Source of the DNA: Polyangium spumosum | Lineage (GTDB): Bacteria > Myxococcota_A > Polyangia > Polyangiales > Polyangiaceae | Assembly: GCF_009649845.1 (NCBI RefSeq) | Contig: NZ_WJIE01000020.1 | Span: 1-64,000, forward strand | DNA: 64,000 bases | Direction: 5' to 3' | Shown: piece by piece, positions 1 to 8,278 of the stretch | Layout of the letters: each line of letters opens with the position of its first letter | How positions within the stretch are numbered: the stretch's first letter is position 1 | Notes under the pieces: model-generated | Databases searched by the model: none | What the model saw: the letters and a program-made list of their open reading frames with translations, nothing else | Told to the model about the DNA's origin: nothing | Translations under genes and position numbers: made by a program

Positions 1-2555
1 ACCGTCCGCCCCTCCACCACCCCGATCACCCTTGTCTCCCGCGACGGCCCCGTCGATCGAACCACCTCATCCAACGCCGCCCCCCAAGCCCGCGCCAACG
101 CCTCAAGCACCGCCCCTGCCAGCGTCCTGAGCACCGCTCTCCACGGCTCCCCGCTCGGCGCCTCCTCGCTTGGCCACAACGTCGGATCTCGCGCGTCCAA
201 AATCGCCGGCAGATGCATCCGCACCACCAGCACGTTCCGCGCGAGCGTGATCTTCGACCGCCACCACGGACCTCGCCCGCTCTGGTGATCCCGCACGAGC
301 AGCACCTCGTCCGGCACCTCGTCCCACGCTGCGATCGCTTGCTCCGACAGCCACCCCGACGCGCCCTCCGCGATCGGCAGCGGCCCCAGCCTCCCGCCGC
401 AGGCGCGTACGATCTGCGCGCACGCCATCTGCTCCGCGGGCTCCTTCACCAGCGCTGGGAGCAACGCTGCTTGCTCCGACGCCCACCGCGAGAGCTCCTG
501 CCGCTCCACCACCGGCACCGCCGTTGCTTGCCGCGTCGCGCCTGGCCGACCCACGAGCACCCCCGAGATCCCTCGCATCGAACAGGCGCGTAGACCTCCC
601 ACCGCCACCACGCCTGCGTAGGTCGGGTGAATGCAGGCGCGCCCCACCATGTCGCCCGACGACGTCACGAGGGGACGCAGGTTCAGCGCCATCTCCGGGA
701 TCTCGCGGGGCCACAGCCGCTCGAAGGGCTCTGGCTCCGGGCTCCACGTTCGACCGAGCAGCTCGTAGCCGTCGATCGTCATCCAGTCCGACGCTGGCAC
801 CACCCGCGTCCGCTTCCCGTGTGCGTCCTCCACGTCGAGGTGCACGTCGAGCGCTGGACAGAGCCACGCGCAGAGCTCCTCCAGCGTCCAGCAGCGATCG
901 TGCCCTCGCCGGTAGAAGATCCCGTCCGGCGCGTCCGGCGCCGCGCGTAGCCACACCCGCACGCGTGTCCCTGCGTCGCTCATCACCTCGCTGTCGTTCG
1001 ACGCGCGCAGAATCGGCCGCGTCGTCCCGCCTGCGTAGAGCTCGAGCACGCTCGTGTCCTTGCGCCCTCGCTCCGACGTGCGTGTCGTGATCCGGGCCCT
1101 TTGACCCCAAAGGAACACCGCGAACGGCCCGAGCCCTCCGCCTCCGCGGCGGAACCCCTTCGCCAAGAGCCCCGGCGGATCTCGGCGCAGGAGCAGCGAC
1201 GACCAGTACTCGCTCGACGTGTCGCGGAGCGGCGCCGACAGCACCTCTGCGGGCATCCCCGTGCCCGTGTCCTCCACCTCGAGCCAGTGCCCCTCCTCGT
1301 CCTCGCCGAGCCGCACCGTGATCGTGCCCCAGTCGCTCGGCCACTCCTCCTGCATGCGCCGCGCGCGCACCGCGCTCGCTGCGTTTTGCACGAGCTCTCG
1401 CAGCGGCGTCGACGCGTCGCTCTCGTCGAGCCGCGTCGCTCCCAGCCGCTCCACGAGGGACGGGATGTCCGTCACCGACACGCGCGTGTCCACCGGCGTC
1501 CACCCTTCGACCGGCAGGAAGTCTGCGAGCCGGCTCGGATCCTCCACGCCTGCCACGCCGCGGGCTTGAAGCCTCGGCCGACCGGCCTCCGCGAGCAACG
1601 TGTCGACGACCCTGAGCTCGCGGTCCACCGCGCAGAGCGTGTCCATCCCGAGCCAGAACGCGGGCGCCTCCTCCACCGTGAAGGGGCTGTCCGCGAGGAA
1701 GATCAGCCGGCTGTTCGCCACGTACGGCTCGCGCAACTTCTCTTGCAGGATCCAGTGCTCTCGCCGCGCCCCCGCGGGCCTACGCGCGGCGCGCCAGAAG
1801 TGCGGCGCGCGCGAGAAATCGATACGCGACACGTCTGCCACGCGCAGGAGACACGCGAGCTTGAACGCGTCCACCGTCCAGCTCGAGGGCATCCCGGCGA
1901 GCGGCGCGATCGTCTCGTGGAAGTGGTTCGGCAGCTCCGTCGCGAGCCAGAGGTGGCTCCGCGCGATGCGCCCGATCGTCGGCCCGTACGCTTGCCTGAG
2001 CTCCGAAGGCTCGACCAGGTGGTGCTCCTGCCCCTGCGCGTCTCCGTACGGCGCGAGCGCGAGCCGCTCGGCGTGCCTCGCGTAGAGCGTGCGCAACGTC
2101 TCTGCGATCGCGTCCTCTTCGATGTCCTCGGGCGGCTGCTGCAGCTCGGCTGCCGTCGGCGCGCGCCCGAGCTTCTGGACCAGCATGCCGACGACCTCGT
2201 CGAGCCACGTGCGCTCGCCCTTCAGCGCGTCCGTCCCGCCGTGCAGCGTCGCCAGCGCGAGGGACAGGTCGTGTACGACGAGCGCCGACGAGAGCACGAA
2301 GGCCTCGGGCGGCGTGAGCGGAAAGCTCTCGCCTGCGATCGTGTCCACGCTGATCCACAGATCGTCCGTGTGCAGGATGTCCGAGATGCTCGGATCGTCC
2401 GTCCGGGCCTCGACCATCTCGTTCGCGATCGCCGTGGCGCGCGCGCGGAGCCGCATCAGCGCGTCGCGCAGCGTCCTCCGCGGGGCAGCGGCCTCGTCGG
2501 CGTCGTGGGGCGCGAGCGTGCTTTTCCAGAGCGTGGTCGTCTCGAGATGCGCCAT
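1..2555 (-). CDS. HD-domain plus Hsp90-like (GHKL) ATPase protein, C-terminus cut by window edge
   Basis: An uninterrupted minus-strand frame runs from ATG at 2555 to the left edge, 851 codons without a stop, so the C-terminus lies outside. The N-terminal part is helical and carries an HD dyad at residues 95-96 in the context ALVVHDLSLAL, resembling the HD-type domains found fused to Hsp90-like ATPases. From about residue 380 a GHKL ATPase fold is visible: N box LRELVQNAASAVRARR, G1 box DTGTGM near residue 427, and Gly-rich G2 loop GGGGLGPFAVF near residue 468. The remaining roughly 350 residues fit an Hsp90-like middle region but are not individually recognisable. It lies 50 bases downstream of metH on the same strand; I see no functional link. 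Relatives of such HD-Hsp90 proteins are suspected to act in stress or conflict responses, which here is inference. The domain calls are fairly safe; the cellular role is unknown. Confidence 0.8.
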   Translation of the reverse strand, partial: MAHLETTTLWKSTLAPHDADEAAAPRRTLRDALMRLRARATAIANEMVEARTDDPSISDILHTDDLWISVDTIAGESFPLTPPEAFVLSSALVVHDLSLALATLHGGTDALKGERTWLDEVVGMLVQKLGRAPTAAELQQPPEDIEEDAIAETLRTLYARHAERLALAPYGDAQGQEHHLVEPSELRQAYGPTIGRIARSHLWLATELPNHFHETIAPLAGMPSSWTVDAFKLACLLRVADVSRIDFSRAPHFWRAARRPAGARREHWILQEKLREPYVANSRLIFLADSPFTVEEAPAFWLGMDTLCAVDRELRVVDTLLAEAGRPRLQARGVAGVEDPSRLADFLPVEGWTPVDTRVSVTDIPSLVERLGATRLDESDASTPLRELVQNAASAVRARRMQEEWPSDWGTITVRLGEDEEGHWLEVEDTGTGMPAEVLSAPLRDTSSEYWSSLLLRRDPPGLLAKGFRRGGGGLGPFAVFLWGQRARITTRTSERGRKDTSVLELYAGGTTRPILRASNDSEVMSDAGTRVRVWLRAAPDAPDGIFYRRGHDRCWTLEELCAWLCPALDVHLDVEDAHGKRTRVVPASDWMTIDGYELLGRTWSPEPEPFERLWPREIPEMALNLRPLVTSSGDMVGRACIHPTYAGVVAVGGLRACSMRGISGVLVGRPGATRQATAVPVVERQELSRWASEQAALLPALVKEPAEQMACAQIVRACGGRLGPLPIAEGASGWLSEQAIAAWDEVPDEVLLVRDHQSGRGPWWRSKITLARNVLVVRMHLPAILDARDPTLWPSEEAPSGEPWRAVLRTLAGAVLEALARAWGAALDEVVRSTGPSRETRVIGVVEGRT

Positions 2556-2605
2556 CGCTCCGAGGGTATTCCGACTCCGCCCGGGGCTCTACTGCGTTCG
2601 GCTCG

Positions 2606-5164
2606 TCACGCCGAAGGCGAAGGTGGCCCCTGCGTCGCGCCCTTCTCCGGCGCCTCCCGCGGGAACCGCTCCTTGTGCATCACGAGCATCCGCTCGGCGA
2701 TCGTCACCACGTCACCCACGTCCTTGCCGTACCCGTCTGCGCGGATCTCCTCGGCGAACGAGGGCGTCGTCACGGCGCCTCCGATCATCACCACGTGCGG
2801 CAAGCCTTGCCCGCGCACGGCGTCGATCACGTCCTTCATCCGCATCATCGTGGTCGTCATCAGCGCCGACAGACCGATGATCTGGGCCTTGTGCTCGCGC
2901 GCGGCGGCGAGGATGTCCTCGAGCGGCACGTTGCGCCCGAGGTCGTGCACGTCGAAGCCGAAGTTCCGGAGCATCAGGCCCACGATGTTCTTGCCGATGT
3001 CGTGGATGTCGCCCTTCACCGTCGCGAGGATGACCGTGCCCTTCTTCTCGATGTTGCCCGACGCCTCGAGCAGCGGCATCAGCACGGCGACGCCTGCCTT
3101 CATCGCGTCTGCGCTCGCGATGAGGTGCGGGATGAACTTCTTGCCCGAGCCGAACAGATCGCCGAGGTGCCGGATCGCCGGCGTCAGCACCTCGAGGAAG
3201 ATGACGAACGGATCCACCCCCTCCGCGAGCGCGCGCTTCACGAGCCCGGGCACGCCGTCCTTGTCGCCCTCGACGACCGCGTCCCAGAGGAGGTCCTTCG
3301 TCCCCTTCGCCCGGCTCCCGCCCGCCTCGCCCTTCGGCTCGTCGCCGCCCGGCGTCGCCACGTTGAGCAGTTGCCCCGCCTTCGCCGCGTTCAGCATCGC
3401 CTGATCACGCTTGCGCTCTGCCTCGAGCGGCACGGCCATGTCGATGTACCGCCGGCAGCCCGGGTCGCGGCCCGCGAAGAGGCTCGCCGCGGCCACGGTC
3501 TCCTTCAGCAGCGGGTCGACCGCGTTGCAGATCGCGCTGTCGAGGCCCGCCGCGATCGCCTGCGCGAGGAACGTGTTGTGCACGCTCTTCCGGAGCGGGA
3601 TCCCGAACGACACGTTGGACAAACCCAGCGTGGTCGCGCAGCCGAGCTCGCTCGTGATGATCCGGATCGTCTCGATCGTCTGCGCCGCCGCCGCGGGCGC
3701 CGCACTCACGGGGATCGAGATGCAGTCGAAGACCACCCACTCCTTCGGGATCCCGTGCTCCTCGCACATCCGCAGGATCTTCTCGGCGTTGCGCACCCGA
3801 TCGATCGCCCGCTCGGGGATCTCGCTCTCGGCGCACATGCCGATCACCGCGCAGCCGTAACGCTTGATGATCGGCAGCAAAAAGTCCGCCTTCTCCTTCA
3901 CCGGATCGACGCTGTTCACGAGCGGCCGCCCCGGGTACGCCCGGATCCCACGCTCGAGCGCCTGCACGTTCGCCGAGTCCACCACGAGCGGCAGATCCGT
4001 CACGTTTTGCACCGCGAGCACGGCCTTCTCCAGCATCGCCGCCTCGTCCACGAGTGGCACGCCGACGTTCACGTCGAGCGACATCGCGCCGCCTTCGGCC
4101 TGCGCCCGCGCGTCTTGCACGATGAGGTCCGTCCGGCCCTCGCGGATCGCCTGCGAGAACACCTTGCGCCCCGTCGGGTTGATCCGCTCGCCGATCGTCA
4201 CGAACGGCGCGCCCTTGCCGATACGCAGGCTCCGGCTCCGCGACGTGATCCACGTCCCGGGCAGGCGGCTCGTCGGCGCGTGGGGCTTGTGCCCGACCTC
4301 CGCGGCGATCATGCGGATGTAGTCGGGCGTCGTCCCGCAGCAGCCGCCCACGATCGCCGCGCCACGATCCACGAACTGCTTCGCGAACGGCGCCATCTGA
4401 TCGGCCGTCTGCGGGAAGACCGTCCGGCCGTGCCGCATCACGGGCAGCCCCGCGTTCGGCTGCACCGAGAGCGGCAGCGACGTCGCCCGCGCCATCCGCC
4501 CCACGACCTCCAGCATGTCCTCCGGGCCGACCGAGCAGTTCACGCCGATCACGTCCGCGCCGCAGGCCTCGAGCACGATCGCCGCCGTCTCCGGATCCGT
4601 GCCCGTGTCCGTCAGCCCGCGCTGCGTGTAGGTCATGTGCGCGATGATCGGCACCGAGCGCGACACGTCGCGCACGCCGATCAGCGCCGCCTTCATCTCG
4701 ACGAGGTCGAACATCGTCTCGATCGCGATCACGTCCACGCCCGCGTCCACGAGCGCGCGCGCCTGCTCGGCGAAGATCGCGACGGCCTCCTCGAACGCGA
4801 GCTCCCCGCCCGGCTGCAGCGTCGTCCCGCACGGGCCGATGTCGCCCGCCACGAGCGCGCGCCTGTCGCCGATCGCCCGCCGCGCGTTCTCCACGGCCGC
4901 TGCGTTGATCTCGCGCACCCGGTGGCCCGCGTCGTACTCGGCGAGGCGGAGGCGCGAGGCGCCGAACGTGTTCGTCAGGAGCAGGTCCGCCCCGGCGTTC
5001 ACGTACTCGCGGTGCACCGCGATGATCGCGTCCGGCTGCTCCACGTTCCAGAGGTCCGGCGCGTAGCCGTCGGGCAGCCCGCGCGCCTGCAGAAACGCGC
5101 CCATCGAGCCATCGAGGATCAGCACCTCGCTCCGCAGCCGCCTCGCGAATTCCTGACGATTCAC
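2606..5164 (-). CDS. metH: B12-dependent methionine synthase lacking the reactivation domain
   Basis: Transfers a methyl group from methyltetrahydrofolate through cobalamin to homocysteine, giving methionine; cytoplasmic. Three modules are present in the usual order: a homocysteine-binding barrel (about residues 1-300) with zinc-ligand cysteines in GVNCSVGP and GGCCGTTP, a pterin-binding barrel (about 320-600; ERINPTGRK, DVNVGVPLVDE), and a cobalamin cap and Rossmann domain (about 640-830) with the lower-ligand motif GDIHDIGKN. At 852 residues it is much shorter than the roughly 1200-residue E. coli enzyme because the C-terminal AdoMet-binding reactivation domain is absent; that domain is encoded by the gene just upstream. 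The start is GTG at 5164, preceded by AGGAGA at good spacing, nine bases after the stop of the upstream gene, so the two are almost certainly co-transcribed. Confidence 0.95.
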   Translation of the reverse strand: MNRQEFARRLRSEVLILDGSMGAFLQARGLPDGYAPDLWNVEQPDAIIAVHREYVNAGADLLLTNTFGASRLRLAEYDAGHRVREINAAAVENARRAIGDRRALVAGDIGPCGTTLQPGGELAFEEAVAIFAEQARALVDAGVDVIAIETMFDLVEMKAALIGVRDVSRSVPIIAHMTYTQRGLTDTGTDPETAAIVLEACGADVIGVNCSVGPEDMLEVVGRMARATSLPLSVQPNAGLPVMRHGRTVFPQTADQMAPFAKQFVDRGAAIVGGCCGTTPDYIRMIAAEVGHKPHAPTSRLPGTWITSRSRSLRIGKGAPFVTIGERINPTGRKVFSQAIREGRTDLIVQDARAQAEGGAMSLDVNVGVPLVDEAAMLEKAVLAVQNVTDLPLVVDSANVQALERGIRAYPGRPLVNSVDPVKEKADFLLPIIKRYGCAVIGMCAESEIPERAIDRVRNAEKILRMCEEHGIPKEWVVFDCISIPVSAAPAAAAQTIETIRIITSELGCATTLGLSNVSFGIPLRKSVHNTFLAQAIAAGLDSAICNAVDPLLKETVAAASLFAGRDPGCRRYIDMAVPLEAERKRDQAMLNAAKAGQLLNVATPGGDEPKGEAGGSRAKGTKDLLWDAVVEGDKDGVPGLVKRALAEGVDPFVIFLEVLTPAIRHLGDLFGSGKKFIPHLIASADAMKAGVAVLMPLLEASGNIEKKGTVILATVKGDIHDIGKNIVGLMLRNFGFDVHDLGRNVPLEDILAAAREHKAQIIGLSALMTTTMMRMKDVIDAVRGQGLPHVVMIGGAVTTPSFAEEIRADGYGKDVGDVVTIAERMLVMHKERFPREAPEKGATQGPPSPSA

Positions 5165-5173
5165 GCGCTCTCC

Positions 5174-5881
5174 TTAGCTCGATTTCGCCCCGGCGACGAC
5201 CGGATCGCCCTCGTCCTCCGGCGCTCGTCCGTCCTCCCGCGCCCCGAACCCCACCACCGTCGTCACGGATTTCCGTGGCCACAGGCTCATCGCCTCGTTC
5301 GCCGTCACGCCGATGCGCGAAGCCTCCACGACCTGGCAAAGCGCGCTTTGCGCCTCGAGCGGGAAGCCCTCGTACCCGGGCCGGTACCTCCCCGCCCGCG
5401 CGAGCCCTGCCCGCGCCAGATCCGCCTCGACACGCGCCTCCACCACCCGCGCCGCCCGGTCCACGAGGTACGTGCCCAGCATGTCGAGGAACCACGCCTC
5501 CGCCGGCTCTCCCCGGCGCGCGAGCTCGTCGAGCGCCTCGTCCCAGCGCTCCCCGAGCGTGACCGCGGTCAGCGCCACCTCGCGCGCCCGGGCGAACCGC
5601 CGCGCGAGCACGGGCGAACGCAAGAGGCCCGGCGGCGCCCCGCGCACGACCACCTCGTCCTCGTCGACACGCTCGACCTCGGCCGTTCGAAACACCCCCT
5701 CGAACGTGGCCATCACGAGCGCGCGGCGGCGCGCGAGCTCGATCGCCTCCCGCACCCCGCGCTCTTCGATGTCGGCGAGCCGCGCCGCGTGAGGCACCCG
5801 GAGCGCGCGCAGGACTTCGCGCTCGTCCGGCGCCGGAACGGCCCCCCGCACCACGATCACGCGCCGACCCAGCAGCCTCAT
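5174..5881 (-). CDS. Stand-alone methionine synthase reactivation (AdoMet-binding) domain protein
   Basis: Resembles the C-terminal activation domain of MetH, which binds S-adenosylmethionine and remethylates cobalamin after it is oxidised. The recognisable signature is in the last third: AEAWFLDMLGTYLVDRAA, the AdoMet-binding stretch RYRPGYEGFPLEAQ, then RIGVTANEAMSLWPRKSV, matching the RxxPGY and P-x-KS-V elements of the family. Length is about 235 residues, a complete activation domain without the catalytic modules. Immediately downstream lies a MetH that lacks exactly this domain, so the pair should rebuild a full enzyme in trans, as known for Thermotoga. I chose ATG at 5881; a TTG at 5920 would add 13 residues, and neither has a strong ribosome-binding site. 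It is the first gene of the metH operon and diverges from the Fe-S gene at 6040. Confidence 0.88.
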   Translation of the reverse strand: MRLLGRRVIVVRGAVPAPDEREVLRALRVPHAARLADIEERGVREAIELARRRALVMATFEGVFRTAEVERVDEDEVVVRGAPPGLLRSPVLARRFARAREVALTAVTLGERWDEALDELARRGEPAEAWFLDMLGTYLVDRAARVVEARVEADLARAGLARAGRYRPGYEGFPLEAQSALCQVVEASRIGVTANEAMSLWPRKSVTTVVGFGAREDGRAPEDEGDPVVAGAKSS

Positions 5882-6039
5882 ACGTAGGATTTGTTCCGTA
5901 GCGTCATCTACCACTGGCAAGTGGTTTCGAGGTTGCCTATCTTAGGGAGCGTCTGGGAGCCGCCGGCCTCAGCGCGGGCTCTGCGGGCGCACACGAACTC
6001 GCGTCCATGGCTCCTCCGGACGAGGCCACGAGGAGAACT

Positions 6040-6366
6040 ATGTCTATCAGCATCACGCAAAAAGCGGCCGAGAAGGTTGTCGAGATTGCGACGGCCGAGG
6101 ACCTCATGGGGCAGGGCCTGCGTCTGCGTGTCATCGGCGGCGGTTGCGCCGGCTTCTCCTACGATCTCTACTTCGAGGACAAGCCGACCGACCTCGACGA
6201 GACGTTCGAGGACAAGGGCATCAAGCTCTACATCGATCCCCTGAGCTACCAGTACCTCGAGGGGACGGAGATCGATTACGTCGAGGGCCTGCACGGCTCG
6301 GGCTTCAAGTTCTCGAACCCGAACGTGAAGAGCACCTGCGGCTGCGGCTCTTCGTTCTCTGCCTGA
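6040..6366 (+). CDS. HesB/IscA-family iron-sulfur cluster assembly protein (IscA/ErpA type)
   Basis: A 108-residue A-type carrier that receives Fe-S clusters and delivers them to apoproteins. The three conserved cysteines are present: one in the loop GGGCAGFSYDL (near residue 41) and two in the C-terminal STCGCGSSF. The start ATG at 6040 follows AGGAG (6031-6035); an earlier in-frame ATG at 6007 lacks a site and would add a tail not typical of the family. The gene stands alone, without iscS/iscU neighbours, and diverges from the methionine synthase operon. ErpA and IscA cannot be separated on sequence features alone, so no symbol is given. Confidence 0.92.
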   Translation: MSISITQKAAEKVVEIATAEDLMGQGLRLRVIGGGCAGFSYDLYFEDKPTDLDETFEDKGIKLYIDPLSYQYLEGTEIDYVEGLHGSGFKFSNPNVKSTCGCGSSFSA

Positions 6367-6735
6367 GCCGACGCCCGAGGCGGCCCGAGCGCTCGTCACG
6401 GGCGCTCCTTCGGCCCTCCGCGGGCTCCTGAAATCCCCTTCAAATCCCGGTTTTCTGCGTTCTTCGGCCTCGCCCGAAGCGCACTCTCGCGACCGTTCCG
6501 GTCGCACAGCGTGCAGCCATGCCGCACCCATGGTCCTTCCTTCCTGGGGCCATGTCACCCCGTGAGCCAGGGGCGTGCCACGCGCGGACCAGGTCCAGTC
6601 GAATTGCGGGCGGCGTGAGTCGTGCAGGGAGTTGGTCCGTCGGGGCCGACGTCCTCGAAGGCCCCCTCGAAACGGCGTCCACGGCGGGCAGGCCCGAGCG
6701 ACGGCGCGGTGCGCCCCACGGCAATCGCACCTTTC
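6367..6735 (+). other. Intergenic stretch between the Fe-S carrier gene and the sigma factor gene
   Basis: About 370 bases without a convincing gene. Just after the Fe-S gene there is a GC hairpin (GAGCGC paired with GCGCTC, near 6388-6409) that could end transcription but has no T-run. The rest is presumably leader and promoter for the sigma factor. The sigma-factor frame stays open back to 6622, but that upstream segment is Pro/Arg-rich and looks non-coding. No promoter can be named with confidence. Confidence 0.4.
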
Positions 6736-7605
6736 ATGAGAATGAGGGAAGACGTGCAGACCTCTCGAGACCAAAGCAGCGCGGTTTCTCGGTACATCGC
6801 GCACGTTCGGCAAATTCCGGAGCTCTCACGCGAGGAGGAGGTCGAGCTCGCCCGTGCATTCCGGGATCGGAACGACGAGCGCGCCGCCGCGAAGCTGGCG
6901 CTCGCCAACCTGCGGCATGTCGTGTCCATCGCGATCAGCTACCGGCGTTATGGCATTCCTCTCGCCGATCTCATCGCCGAGGGGAACTTCGGGATCGTGC
7001 ACGCGATCCGCAAGTACGACCCGGATCGAGGCAATCGGTTCGTCACGTACGCGGCATACTGGATCCGTGCGTACATCCTGAACCACGTCATTCATTCGTG
7101 GAGCCTCGTCGGCGTCGGATCCGGGCCGCTCCGGTCGAAGATGTTTTTCCGCCTTCGCCGGGAGCGCGCGCGTATCGCGGGGCTCGTGGGCGAGGGCGAG
7201 GCGGGCGACAAGATGCTCGCCGAGAAGTTCGGCGCGCCCGCGGAGAAGGTCGTCGAGATGGCCCGCCGGCTCGAAGCCCGGGACGTCTCGCTCGACACGA
7301 AGGTCTTCGAGGACGGCGCGCGCTCGCTCGTCGATACGCTCGTCGCCGAGGACCAGGATCAAGAGGAGCGATTCTCGCGCGCCGAGGAGGGGGCGCTCCT
7401 GCGCGAGCGGCTCGAGCAGGCCGTGCAGAACCTCGACCCACGCGAGCGGTACATCGTGGAGACGCGCATGATGGCCGATCCAGAGGAGGAGCTCTCGCTC
7501 GCCGAGATTGGCAGGCGCCTCGGCGTCTCGCGCGAGCGGGCCCGCCAGCTCGAGGCGCGCGCCAAGCGCAAGCTGCGCGATCGGCTGCTCCCCCTCGCGG
7601 CCTGA
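6736..7605 (+). CDS. RNA polymerase sigma factor, RpoH-like (sigma-70 family, group 3)
   Basis: A primary-like alternative sigma factor of about 289 residues. Region 2 is clear: VSRYIAHVRQIPELSREEEV, then region 2.3-2.4 elements including DLIAEGNFGIVHAIRKYDP and FVTYAAYWIRAYI; the sequence WSLVGVGSG follows, close to the RpoH region that begins region 3. Region 4 ends with the helix-turn-helix LSLAEIGRRLGVSRERARQLEARA. Region 1.1 is absent. This layout fits the heat-shock sigma family (RpoH, sigma-32), of which myxobacteria encode several, so the stress to which it responds is uncertain. Start: ATG at 6736 or 6742; both lack a strong ribosome-binding site. RNase P RNA begins 57 bases downstream on the same strand, probably from its own promoter. 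Confidence 0.88.
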   Translation: MRMREDVQTSRDQSSAVSRYIAHVRQIPELSREEEVELARAFRDRNDERAAAKLALANLRHVVSIAISYRRYGIPLADLIAEGNFGIVHAIRKYDPDRGNRFVTYAAYWIRAYILNHVIHSWSLVGVGSGPLRSKMFFRLRRERARIAGLVGEGEAGDKMLAEKFGAPAEKVVEMARRLEARDVSLDTKVFEDGARSLVDTLVAEDQDQEERFSRAEEGALLRERLEQAVQNLDPRERYIVETRMMADPEEELSLAEIGRRLGVSRERARQLEARAKRKLRDRLLPLAA

Positions 7606-7626
7606 TCTCGTCCCCACCTCACCACC

Positions 7627-7654
7627 TCGACTTTCGGATCGGGGGGCGTTATCT
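7627..7654 (+). promoter_or_regulatory. Candidate promoter for RNase P RNA
   Basis: TCGACT (7627-7632) and TTATCT (7649-7654) are separated by 16 bases, and the -10-like element ends eight bases before the first base of the RNase P P1 helix at 7663. The position is right for sigma-70 transcription, but both boxes deviate from consensus. Confidence 0.3.
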
Positions 7655-7662
7655 TCGCCCCT

Positions 7663-8073
7663 GTCGCAGCGGAGCAGGTGGTCGCCGGCGGGTCTTCCGC
7701 GGGAGGAAAGTCCGAGCTCCGCAGGGCAGGGTGCCGGGTAACGCCCGGTGAGAGTGATCTCGAGGAGAGTGCAACAGAGAAGAGACCGCCGGCTCGAAGG
7801 TGCCCTCGTGGTGCTCGTCCAGTCGGTAAGGGTGAAACGGTGGAGTAAGAGCCCACCGCGCCCCCGGTAACGGGGGTGGCATGGCAAACCCCACCCGGTG
7901 CAAGGCCGCATAGGGAGGCGATGGGACCGAGAGGTCCCGGGAGGATGGCCCGTCCGATGCCTCCGGGTTGGCTGCTCGAGGCACGCAGCAATGCGTGCCC
8001 TAGAGGAATGATCGCCGCCGCTCCGGGGGTGACCCTGGAGCGACACAGAACTCGGCTTATGAGCCGCTGCGAC
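7663..8073 (+). ncRNA. rnpB: RNase P RNA, bacterial class A
   Basis: The catalytic RNA that trims 5' leaders from pre-tRNAs. Recognised by its conserved cores: GAGGAAAGTCC near 7702, AGAGTGCAACAGAGAA near 7766, GTAAGAGCCCACCGC near 7846, a GGCAAACCCCACC element near 7879, and ACAGAACTCGGCTTA near 8044. The ends were set by the perfect P1 helix: GTCGCAGCGG at 7663-7672 pairs with CCGCTGCGAC at 8064-8073. Length of about 411 nt is normal for class A. It is followed at once by an intrinsic terminator. Confidence 0.96.
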
Positions 8074-8078
8074 CGAGG

Positions 8079-8114
8079 GGCTCCGATCGAAAGATCGGGG
8101 CCTTTCGTTTTTTT
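8079..8114 (+). terminator. Intrinsic terminator of RNase P RNA
   Basis: A 10-bp stem (GGCTCCGATC with GATCGGGGCC, one G-U pair) capped by a GAAA tetraloop at 8089-8092 is followed by TTTCGTTTTTTT (8103-8114). It is the clearest rho-independent terminator in the window and starts only five bases after the P1 helix. Confidence 0.93.
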
Positions 8115-8278
8115 GTGGTCTCGCGGCCGCCCACGCTCGAGCCCGCCCCGTGGCGATGCCGCCGGGCGACGTCGGCCATGAGAGGGTTTTACCGAAAGCG
8201 ACAGGGACGTCCCCGCCTCGCCTGGCGTGCCCCTCTCTGTATGTTACGTTCCGCGTCCCCGCTCGTTTTCGATTCCCA

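Noticed and set aside
1101-3404. A 767-codon open frame on the plus strand over the left edge genes
   Set aside because: Arg/Pro/His-rich, no domain, and it is antisense to the methionine synthase and HD-ATPase frames that carry clear family motifs.
2675-5887. A 1070-codon plus-strand open frame opposite metH
   Set aside because: Low-complexity His/Arg/Asp-rich translation typical of the antisense frame of a GC-rich gene; metH on the other strand is certain.
5882-6039. SAH or cobalamin riboswitch upstream of the methionine synthase genes
   Set aside because: The leader is too short and neither the B12 box nor the SAH aptamer core is present. A 6-bp inverted repeat ACCACT/AGTGGT (5909-5924) is too weak to call.
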